Below, piece after piece: positions 1-10,795 of a stretch of 64,000 nucleotides of DNA. The DNA is from Lota lota. Taxonomy: Eukaryota; Chordata; Actinopteri; Gadiformes; Lotidae. The DNA lies in NCBI GenBank assembly GCA_026745465.1, contig JACYXH010000772.1:8420116-8484115 (forward strand), written 5' to 3'. The translations under genes and the position numbers were made by a program. The notes beneath the pieces were generated by a model. That model worked only from the letters and a program-made list of their open reading frames with translations, did not search any database and had not been told where the DNA came from. Every line of letters starts with the position of its first letter. The stretch's first letter is position 1.

Positions 1-959
1 AACCTTACATCGGATTAGACGAGGTCGTCGGCGGCTAAACTAAACAGATGGTGACGAGTGGACTTCTGTGATTGGCTTTGATGAAGTCAAACTGCCAAAA
101 AACGAGACTCTTGCGTCAGCGGGACAAATGATTAACTATTCATGGCTGGGAATCACTCTGTGGTTTGATGATCAATGACGCCGATGTAGCAAGGAAGTGA
201 CTACTTCATCCTGCTGTAGCTTATCAATGGTCAGTAATCGTACGGTATCAGCACAAATGTATAGATTTTACCTTTTCCCCGCAGGTAATTATTCAATACA
301 AAACAAATGAAGACAAAAATTCAATAACAAAAACGGCAAAACTTTATAAAACAGCAGTGCAAACGGAGGACCAACCAAAACAGAACATTAAAAAGTGACT
401 TAGAAAAATAAGGACTAGTTATACAGTGTGGTTTCTAATAGCATTATAAGAAACTCTATTTTTATTAATAAAAAGGTAAACAACACACCACAACATGAAT
501 TGTATTAGCTTGATCACTAGTAGACATGAGACAATAATCTCCTTAGCACTACAGCAAAACATTTGTGGTTTGGTGTATGAAGGGGTACTTGAGGTGTATT
601 GATGTGGTTGTACATGACTAAAAAGTGTGTGAAACACTGCTTTAATTGCTGGAGATAGACTATTTAGAGGCTGTGTTTGTTCAAAGTGTTGGTGTTAAAG
701 ACCACAAACATGGCACCCCAACAAAAGTGTCATGACGCCACACACTCAAGCGCCACTATTAAACCAACAGTGCAAACGAGAGAGAATCTGTCTGTCATCG
801 TTTTAGCCTACTTGATCCACCACACTTGATCCATTTGATCTGTTTCAGCATTCTTGATCCGTTTAGGATACTTGAGTGCACATCCAGTCCATGTGATTGT
901 TTGTACGGAGATGTATTTTACTCACTCAGTGACAAAAGGTATGGACCATAACAGTCTAT

Positions 960-1125
960 AACAGCTTGAGTGTACAGCAGCAGGGCAGTCTAATGTTTGA
1001 CTTGAAGCTGAAAGGTTCTGGGTTCGATCCCCAGTGTACTCACAAGTATGCGTCCTTGAGCAAGATGGCCCCTTACACCTACCTGATCCTTACTTATTAT
1101 ATTTATAGTAGTATAGTTATATTAT
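960..1125 (+). mobile_element. tRNA-derived SINE
   Basis: Contains the pol III B box GGTTCGATCCC within GGTTCTGGGTTCGATCCCCA, followed by GCGTCCTTGAGCAAGATGGC, the usual body of fish tRNA SINEs. The A box is decayed. Confidence 0.65.
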
Positions 1126-1876
1126 TATTATTTTTCACCAATTACACACAACCTTTTTCCAACATCTGTATTATTGTTGATACTCCAAGGGTTTCATACA
1201 ATCAAAACAACCGGTTTGTTGAAGAAGATTAAAGCCATATGATCAAGCCAAAATGAACTGTATCCTCATCCCCAACATATTTGAAAGAAAACTCTAGGGC
1301 AAAATGCCTATATATCAAGAAGTCTACTTTAACGGGCTCCTGCAGAATGTTGCAATCGAGGATGAATGTATGTCAACAAATGTAATGATATCTTGAGAAA
1401 GTTGGACAGACAGGCTACTTTATTCCCCCACCATGATAAAAAAAGAATTGTGCAGAACCATTTACATTAGGCCCTATGTGGTCCTGCTCTGTACACCTGC
1501 TAGATGTATGATCTGACGGCGGAGATAAGAAGCACGAGAGACTCCATGGAGAAGAAAGAGTGACGGGCAGCAGCCGGACAGAATGTGCCCTGAGGGGAGG
1601 GGGGGAGGCGGGGGTAGCCGGGGAAGGCTTTTCTAACAGATAGCCACACTTTTCAGGCAGCCTAACATAAACTACCACCGCATTCCCCATGTAGGCCTAC
1701 CCTCTAAACCCCTTCCTAGGGAATTTTCACTTTCTAATAAAAAACGCCCAATCAAAAGCATTCCGCCCCAGCCATCTGCCCAGCAGTAGCAGTAGACAGA
1801 CAAACCGGGATGATGCTGCAGTAGCCTACGAGGCGACACAAGCAGCTGATCTACAAAGGCCTAGCCCGGGGCCTCT

Positions 1877-2045
<169 letters not shown>

Positions 2046-4863
2046 ACAACGAAAAGGCACAAAACAACAGATTAAACCTCTAAACAAAAGCGCGTACAGT
2101 CTTGATGACGGCGGCCCAGCCCGCACACTGCAGCAGACATGCCCACCTGCCGCTCAGCAGATAAAATGGAGCTGGGGGCAGTTTGAGGAGAGACACGAGA
2201 GAGATGCGAACAGAGGAGGTGTAGGGCCATCGCTCAAACAGTTACATTTAAAAACATAAAAAGGGGTTTTCCTTGCTCTTAAACGGTGATGAATATTAAC
2301 GCAGAGCAGGGCACCGGGGATCAGCAGTCAGGCTGGCATCCCGTGATTTCGGGCCATTACAAATACGCGGATGAGACGCGCCGATAAATTATTCATTGCA
2401 CCTCCCATTCCACTTATTGTTTGGAGGAGAGCAAGGGGGGGAACCGAGAAAATGGCCTCGCATTTTTTTAAACGGTGCTAAGAAACAGCAGAGCGACACA
2501 AAGGGTGAATGAGCCGATTGTACTCACATGAATCCCGTGCGGGAGACAGCGGGCTGGGCATAAATCTGCCCATTGTCAGTGTTGTATTCCTCTCGTGGAG
2601 CGTCTACCACACAGCAGACAGCCGACACTAATAAAAGGGCAGGGTCTGGAAGGGAGCGACAGCCAGGAAGAAGGAAAATGAGGCGGAGCGTAGTGTTAAC
2701 ACACACACATCTGTGCCCACTATTGGTCGAATGAGGGCAAGGGAGCCAATCTCAAACGGAGGGGGCGAGGTTTATGTAAATTTGTTTGGAATATAACGGA
2801 GTTAGGGCTGCTGCAAAGGGGCGCGGTCTCCTCCTGGAAATGGACCGCCCACTTCTTTGCCCATTCAAGGACAACCGAGTCGTTTTTTAAATACATCTTT
2901 GTGTTTTAATTGTTGGGCGTATATACGGGTTATGTCACGTAAGAAATGCAATGATCCCGTCGGGCCTCTAAGGGCAACAATAACAGCAACTCAAATCAAC
3001 TCTATTACTTCAATCTCTGGTGACGTCACTTACATTGACACAACGTATTGAGCTGTTTTAGGGCTTTTAAAACATAATATGTTTTATATGTATGTTTAAC
3101 ATACATATAGTTATATATAGTGTCGTCATGGAAACGAATGGCCTTTTCCATTGGCATTTTTGGCCATGCCGAGTCAAACCATGCAACGCAGATTTGCGTT
3201 TCCATTCCCACTGTAATCCCACCTAGCTGCGCTCAGATGGACCCGAGATCTACCATAACATGGGGTGCAGAAAGAGTGGGGGTCCCCCGCTGTGTGAGAG
3301 ATAGCGATAGTGATCCGGGTGGGACAGACTACGGGTGGTAGGACTACCGGAAGAGTTTGTTGTACATAAAAAATGCGGGGCGTATAGCGAGGGACATTCA
3401 CGATTCCATCTAGAAATATAAAATGTGTCCCTGAGCACCGAGGATGATTTTACAGCTGCGATAACTCTTCGCATCCCCAGTTACAGAGTAAATAGTCTCC
3501 GAGGAAATTTGGGGAGTGGGATGAGAGAGAGCAGGGGGAGGGGTACAGCGTTAAAATAAAATAAATATAGAAATCTAAGAAATATTGTGGTGCAGTGGTA
3601 ACAGACATTACAGTTACCGTACCGCGCGCAGGAGCTGACTGGGTTAGGGTGGGGTGGGTGGGTGGCGGGGTGGAGGCGAGGACTTATGACTCTCTGGCTT
3701 TTCTCTTTTATTGTGAGACGAGGGGTTGCCATGGAAACTGCATCCCTTTCACGGCCCAGCCAAGGCGGCTGTGGTGGCGCTCAAACTCGCAGCTGCATAG
3801 CACTAGATTAGTTAGGCTCGAGCTATGCTGGTTGGCCCCTTAACCAGCAGGTATATAGTGGGTCAAAGACAACAACTAGTGAAGTCTGTGGATTTTCGTT
3901 ATTTACACTGGTTACTAACCCTTACACTTTTTAACTCACTAATAGCGGTTTTTCTACACGTTATAAAAAGAAAAAGAAAAAGAAAGAAAAAGGGTAAATT
4001 CATGCAATAACAAAATGACAAAAAAAAATCAAGGTCATTTGCCTATGATTTAAAGGACTCAAACTAGTACTGTGAGTCCTCCTCAGTGGATATCCATGGC
4101 CCAGGAATCGTTGCCTCCATGCCAAGACATTCCAGCATCAAGGTGGGAGTTGGGAGGGATGTCACTTACAGTCACTGCTGAAATAAATTGCCTCCTGCAG
4201 TTTCATAGGCACAACAGAATCCAAGTGTTTTAAATGTGTTTATTTCAGAAATAAACACATTCAAATAAAAGACTAACATAAATTTGGGACACATCACATC
4301 GGTCAGTGACCACCACTATTTCTTTACAATTTTAGTGTACTATATAGATTTGAGGAACCAACTATCATGCCATTCATTTCTAGTGCTGATCATCTCTGAA
4401 TGTAGTCTGGGGTGTAGGCCCTGCTTTAGAGTATGCAGCCTGCATTATAGAGATAAATGAACACCACGTAGTGGCTCCCTACCTCGCTGCACCCTGCCAA
4501 ACTCTACTTAGGATGGATGTCTGTCTGCTGTGCAGTTCAGCAGAACAGCCAGAGTTTGTTAAAGCAAACTGGACAAATACAATACAAAGTCTTCAATTAA
4601 ATAAGAGCCTTGAAAAGCTTGTTTTGAGCTCTTGCAACAACACGATTGTATGCTTAGAGAGATGTGCACTGGCCTACAATAGTGTTTCATTTTGGAGTAT
4701 AAAGAACACCCATCATTGTTTGATGAGGCTTAGCAACTTCCACTCACTTTTCACTTTACATGTTTGTCTTTAAATCCCTTTCTTACCACCACATTTCTTA
4801 CTGCAGAGCAGGGCATCTCAGCTGTTACAGTTTGGACCCAGACTACTGTCAACTACATCATAA

Positions 4864-4869
4864 TTTATT
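4864..4869 (-). terminator. fhdc1-like: candidate polyadenylation signal of the formin gene
   Basis: AATAAA on the minus strand, about 450 nt downstream of the stop codon at 5321. It is the first canonical hexamer noticed after the stop. Cleavage would fall near 4840-4855. Confidence 0.5.
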
Positions 4870-5320
4870 TAGGAATCCAATAAAGAAAGAATACAACTTG
4901 AAAAATCACATATTGAAATTGCATATCAATATAATAAATTACAATATAATTTACTGTAAGGATTAACACCATCTACCTGATGTCAATGTATATGTGTGTA
5001 AAAGTTATACTGGGTTTAATGTATGTTAAAGTCGCAAGGTAAGCCATTGTCTATGCAGTTTCTATTGTAATGCGTTGTACTTGTAACATGCTGCCACCAA
5101 GTGGTAATATGTGGCAAATGTTCCTGCCCTACAGTGTAACAATTTCTAATCACTTCCACACAACCCTTTTCTCTAGTCTCCTCACTACCTCCGAAGCCTT
5201 CCAAATCAAATAGCACACATCAGTGAATTGGTTCATACTTAATTATCACTACAGAAGTCATTGAAATGCCTGGCTAGTTAGCTATTGCGGTGTCGTGGAA
5301 TATGTATAAAAATCATACAG

Positions 5321-6619
5321 TCACACGGAGGATCCTGTACCACTATAGGCAGGTTCCTTAGTGTTTGGCAGTTTGGCCATATCGCCGAGACGTTTGAAAA
5401 ATCCCAAAAAGTCTGACTTGAGCCAGGGACTCTTATTGGCACTCGTTTGAGGTTTGTTCGGAAGGTTCCCTGCCGTGGCCTCACTTGATGTCCCTGCCTG
5501 GCTTTGCTTCGAGGCCTCTTCAACTGGTAGTGCGAGAGGAAAAGGGACATTTGTTTTACTCCTCTTCTCCACCATTGGGGGAGGGCTCCCTTCTTCCGAG
5601 TATGATATTTTCACAAAGTCTTGCAAGCCGTCGAACAATCTTGGCGTACCGGTTAACAGCCCTGACTCCACCGACTTCATCTTCCCCAGGTCTCGTAACG
5701 ACGGTTTAGTTCTTTCTTTGGGCGGCAGCCAAACCTCCTCTTCCTCCTCCACCTGGTTAGCCGAACCGGGTGGAAGACAAAGTGTGTGGCGTCGTCCGAT
5801 ACTGTTGGAGAAGGGGAGCTCAGAGAGGGGTCGTCTGTCGGGGTCCTTGCCATCCTTGGACTCTGCGACACCTCGGAGTTCGTCCAGGTCTAAGGTGCGC
5901 CGGTGGGTGGGCTTGCTGGTGGGTCCTGGGGACTTCAGGTTTCCCAGAACCTGGTCCCCCGAGGAGATGCTCCCTCGGCTGTTCTGGTACTGAAGAACCT
6001 TCCTGGACGCCTCACGCAGCTTCTGCGCCTCCTCCGGCGTGTTGCCGACCAGCTCCGCCTCCTGCTCCTGTTCATGCTTCTCCCGGTTATATATCCCCAC
6101 AAAGTGCCCCCCCGTGGAGGAGCTGCTGTTCGTCTTCATGGTGTAGTCCGTGACAACGCCGCAGTCCAACTTTGTGTTGAGAGGCTTAACCTCGATAGTC
6201 TGGGAGGAAATATCTTTCAACCTGCTTGGAGGCGGGGCCTCGTCGTGCCGAGAGCTGTCTATCAGGTTGGGGGCAGCGGAGTCCTGTTTGTTTTGTCCCT
6301 TCTCCTCAGATATGACACCCACACTCCTGCTGTGACCTATGTGGTCTGCCATAGCCACAGCGCAGATCTCTGATAGGTTCCCATTGTTAGGGGTCCCATT
6401 GATAGGGCTCCCATTGATAGGGCTGCCCTGATTGGACGGCGACCTCCCTATCCTCCTCCTTGATGATCGGCTGGAGGCGAAGTTGTGTAGGAAGGACTCC
6501 AGCTCCATGCCTTTCAACTCCTTGTCCCAGGAGGAGCAGGTGGCAGTGGAGCGACGCTTGGCTGCCATCTGCAGCTGGTTCTTTTTCTTGACCTCCGCTG
6601 CGATGCGATCCTTGTTCTC
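5321..6619 (-). CDS. fhdc1-like: formin exon 11: end of FH2 and C-terminal tail
   Basis: 1299 nt, residues 402-833 and stop TGA (5321-5323). It opens with [20 protein letters not shown], the basic post-FH2 helix, after acceptor CCTGCAG|GAGAAC. The rest is low-complexity Ser/Pro-rich sequence containing an acidic VEEEEEVW patch. It ends [18 protein letters not shown] and TGSSV. In known FHDC1 the tail binds microtubules; this is inferred here, since the tail sequence is poorly conserved. Confidence 0.92.
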   Translation of the reverse strand, partial: ENKDRIAAEVKKKNQLQMAAKRRSTATCSSWDKELKGMELESFLHNFASSRSSRRRIGRSPSNQGSPINGSPINGTPNNGNLSEICAVAMADHIGHSRSVGVISEEKGQNKQDSAAPNLIDSSRHDEAPPPSRLKDISSQTIEVKPLNTKLDCGVVTDYTMKTNSSSSTGGHFVGIYNREKHEQEQEAELVGNTPEEAQKLREASRKVLQYQNSRGSISSGDQVLGNLKSPGPTSKPTHRRTLDLDELRGVAESKDGKDPDRRPLSELPFSNSIGRRHTLCLPPGSANQVEEEEEVWLPPKERTKPSLRDLGKMKSVESGLLTGTPRLFDGLQDFVKISYSEEGSPPPMVEKRSKTNVPFPLALPVEEASKQSQAGTSSEATAGNLPNKPQTSANKSPWLKSDFLGFFKRLGDMAKLPNTKEPAYSGTGSSV

Positions 6620-9600
6620 CTGCAGGGGAATTAGCCGTTATAGTGAGGACTGCTTACAGCTTCACGCTACACTTCTAAACTGTAAAGAACCAAAGGGGAA
6701 GTCATTTATCGTATGTACACCATTGGATTTTTAATTTATAGCACCCCGTCCTGTCCTATGTAATGCCCCCATTGTAATCGTCCTGTAATTTCCTTTGTTC
6801 TGTTATTGTCCTTTATCTTCTGTTTTGTCTTATTTAGTGCCCTCATTGTCTTGTTTTCAATGTTCGGTAATGTGTAACTTTCCCCTTCGCAACTGTGTTG
6901 CATCTCCATGTCTACTCTTAGAACCCTTTTTTAACCAAACCCTAACCTTACCCTAAAACCAAACCCTAACCTCACCCTAAAACCAAACCTTAACCTCACC
7001 CTAAAACCAAACCCCACCCTAAAACCAAACCCTAACCTAACCCTAAAAACAAAACCTAACTGGTAAGATGAAAATTGAACGGAAAGGGGGGGAAGTTCTA
7101 GCGTTTCTCTACCTGGATCGCCCGCATGAACTTTTCGCAGAAGGTGTTGAAGATGGTGAAACACTCCTGGAGTTTGAACTTGCTGGGGTCCTCGCAGAAG
7201 AACTGGGCCACGGTGTCGCTGGCTGCGTTGAGCGCCTCCAGACTCTGCTGTGTTTCAGCCAGCAAAGAGTCAGCACCCTGGAAGACACCGCAAGCCAATA
7301 TGTCGGGTCATCGCTCATCGCAATGATGGTGATCGAGAGGGTTCTACAAAGATGTGTACAGGTAATGCTGAGAACAGCAGGGACTTTACAGTGAAGTCAA
7401 ATGTTTATTTTGAGGTTTCTCCTGGACTACAGGAGTGCCAGGTCCATTATCTCTAGGTCCTAGTACCTTCAGGAAGTCATCCATCTGTGCCTTCAGGTCT
7501 TCCTGTTTCTCTGCTTCCACTGTGGCGACTTGCACTCGCTTGACTTCTCTCTGAAACTCTGCATCGATGTCCTCTTTGTTGATTCTGGATCCAGGAATCA
7601 GAATCAAGAGACATTGTGGCGTCAAAACAAACAACCATAGAGGAGACGTTGAAGGTTTGAAGGTGATCCGTCATACTCAGCTATATTCTAATATAAGAGA
7701 GTCCTGCTTCATGAGCGTGTTGTGAAAAAAACCTGGCTATAACTCCGTTTCCTCTGAAAAATAGCAGAGAAGTTGGACCATTGACGTCATTGTTCCAGAA
7801 TAAGCGTTCTCCATTGGTTTGATTCTGAGCAAAGGTGTCAATGGTCTATCTTTTTCGTTGAAAAAGAGTTGATGTTGCAGACGTTGATTTTTCCACAACA
7901 CTTGAATGAAGAAGTACTCTCTTATATCGGAACATAGCCAAGTGTGATGGTTCCCCTTTAAAATACAACTAGTGTGTCTGTCAGTACCTTGAGGCCGCTC
8001 CAATAAAATTGAGCTGTTGAGGAAACTGAAGCAGGTTGGAGTCTAACTTCTCGGCTTGCTGTCAAGACATAACGCAAGGCAGAAAAATAAAGTATTCCAT
8101 GAAAAGATTGAATCCATGTTTCAACGACTAAGTCTGACACAACCAAAACCACTGAAACCCGTCCCAGGCGACAGAGGAGAGAGTTACCATGACAACGTAA
8201 TGCATCAGGTTCATGCCAGGTTTGTTGGCTTTGGTGTCAACTAGTTTCAGGAGAGATGCCATGCGGAAGCCGATGGCACTGCCGGCGTAGCCACCCTGAC
8301 ATCACGAAAGAGAAAACATAGGCTTATTAGTGTTTTTCAGAACCCTTGCTGATTATTCTGGTATTTTGCCTTGAGTTTGGACTATTCCTAACTCAATGTT
8401 ATGTTGCTATTATTTCAATCGATTGCTATATTGACAGAGGTTTAACAGAGGTTTTCCTTCTTTTCCATCTTTTGAGGGCTTAGGCCAGTGATTCCAAATC
8501 CTTTTTCGGCTATTTGTTTTCTGGTCTGAAGATTTCTCCTTACATTGTTGTGCTTCCAAAACATAGTTTAATATCAATGTTCCAGTGAACATCATAAGAT
8601 ATTTGCCACTCACAGCGTTCATGTGATTTCCCGTCTTCCGCACCAGAAGGATGACAGAGTGAAGATTTTCACACTCCAGGAGCTCTGTGAAATAAAATGT
8701 AAATACACAAATATTAAGTGTTTCTCACATGGGGTACGCGTTCCCCTCTGTGTAATTTTAAGGGCTGTTGGAAAATCTAAAACAACTACGTGAAAAGAGA
8801 ATGTGCAAAATGAAAACTAAAACAATACACTAAAATGTCATTAATGTGTAATATATATACACATATTCATATACATATTATATAATTAATAAAAAATGCT
8901 TATAGAAATAAAAGCAAGAAGGGAAAACACAGTAAAGTAATCTAGGCATGGGTAAAAATGCATTACCCTTGGCAGCGGCTGTCAACAAAGTTATGGACTG
9001 CTTCATGTCCTCCATGAGGGGGAGGAACTCCTCCTGAAGCACCAGGCAGTTGAGGCGTTCTTCGTAGCTAGAGGGCACAACATGATACGTTCCAACATGT
9101 AATGTAGCTTATCCTCCTAGTAACAACACGTTGGTATGGTACGTAATTGTAAAACATGTTTTCTAAGCATGCATAGTTGAGTGGGTGAATAAGATGAGTC
9201 TATTTTCATTCCATGGCGACTGTAAATGTGATTTCTTTTATGAAGTAACTCACCTTGGGGTTTTGACCAGCATTAACATGAACAGATCAGCTTCAGCAAG
9301 GGCTGATTCATTGCCTTTAAAGTTGTTCAATTCTCGCACCTGTATCCATTCATCCAATCACCCATTCATCCAGAGGACACACACTTCATTTTAACAACAG
9401 TTATAATCACCCCATCTGGTGAAACACAGGAACTTCAAAATTATATTTTTCAGAATAATTTAGTGTCAGGTTGATGCAATTTCTTATACAAACATTAGGG
9501 GATTTAACTTGGTTTTAACTGGAGGGAATCAGCTTCCAGGAATATGGATTATTTTTTTATTTATTTACCAAACATGCCACATACCTCTCCTTCCTCTGGA

Positions 9601-10731
9601 AGCATCTTACACAGCTCCCTGAGTTTCCCAGTGCCAAACTTCGTACTGTTTCCTAAGCTGATGTCTGCGATCATGTCCCGTACTGGCCTGTGGGGGGCAA
9701 TAGCGACACAGGAAAAGGGAGGTGAGTGGGATGCTGGCCTGTGGCCACCAGCTTGTGTTTATTCTTCTGCATTGCTCCTAACCACCTCTTTAGTATTGGG
9801 AAATCACACAGGCTGCCTTTCCGTGCTACACCCATACACGTACATGTATGGAGTAGGGCTGCTAGACTTCTAGAGGCCAACACTACAAATCACTTCTTTA
9901 AAATACACTTTAAACTGTACAGAGCAGACCTCAACATAGATTGAGAGACAACACACTATAAACACTATGAATATTGAAATAATTTCTTTAAAGACACTTC
10001 CAACTGTACAGAACAGACACGAAACATAGATAGACGACACACTATAAACACTGCAAATATAGAAAACATTTATTTAGACACTTTAACTGTGCAGAATATC
10101 CCACACATAACACCCTATGACGTGTGTTAACAGCTCAGCTGGGGAAAATGCATGTTTTATCCTTGCAACTATGTGTCATCATAACCACAATCCAAGCATT
10201 CAACATAGAGAAGTGTTACTTAATACGACAAAACACACCACGCAAGACACAGAAGAGTGTCATGGTGGTACACGTTCATTAAGCCTAAAGCACTAATTTC
10301 ATTTTGCAAGCAATGTGTCGGCAGCAGGTTAGGGGGAGCGGAGGGAGCGCGTTGTGGAAACAACTAGGCCACTGCATGTACGGACACGAAGGCCAGCCCT
10401 GAGTAAGGCAGGGAGTGGGAAGCGGGTGTGGGGCAGGCGAGTCTTGGATGTGTGTGCATTGGGATGTTGAAAGATCCTTCATAGCAGGGTGACTATGGCC
10501 ACTGACTCACCGCCTGAACTGCTTCAGGAAAATCCCAACATTCATACTCCTCTTTTGGTTCAGAATGGAGACCTAGGATAAGATGAGATGAGATTGGATA
10601 AGATTACATAAAATAATATGCACTTCCTCACAGACAGGAAATGAGTGTGTCACAGGACAGATAGGAATTAAAAAGAGATAAAAAATTATTATACATTTTC
10701 TTTTCAAACGACCCCAATTTTTTTATATATA

Positions 10732-10795
<64 letters not shown>

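Noticed and set aside
1000..1060. Possible tRNA gene (B box GGTTCGATCCC)
   Set aside because: No cloverleaf with acceptor stem could be built and the flanking body matches a SINE. The same was concluded at 32796 and 58553.
5454..6373. Plus-strand open frames of 127-179 residues
   Set aside because: Antisense shadows of formin exon 11; no family resemblance or splice logic.
6929..7062. True telomere or subtelomere
   Set aside because: Units are degenerate, only 130 bp in total, and lie inside a gene.
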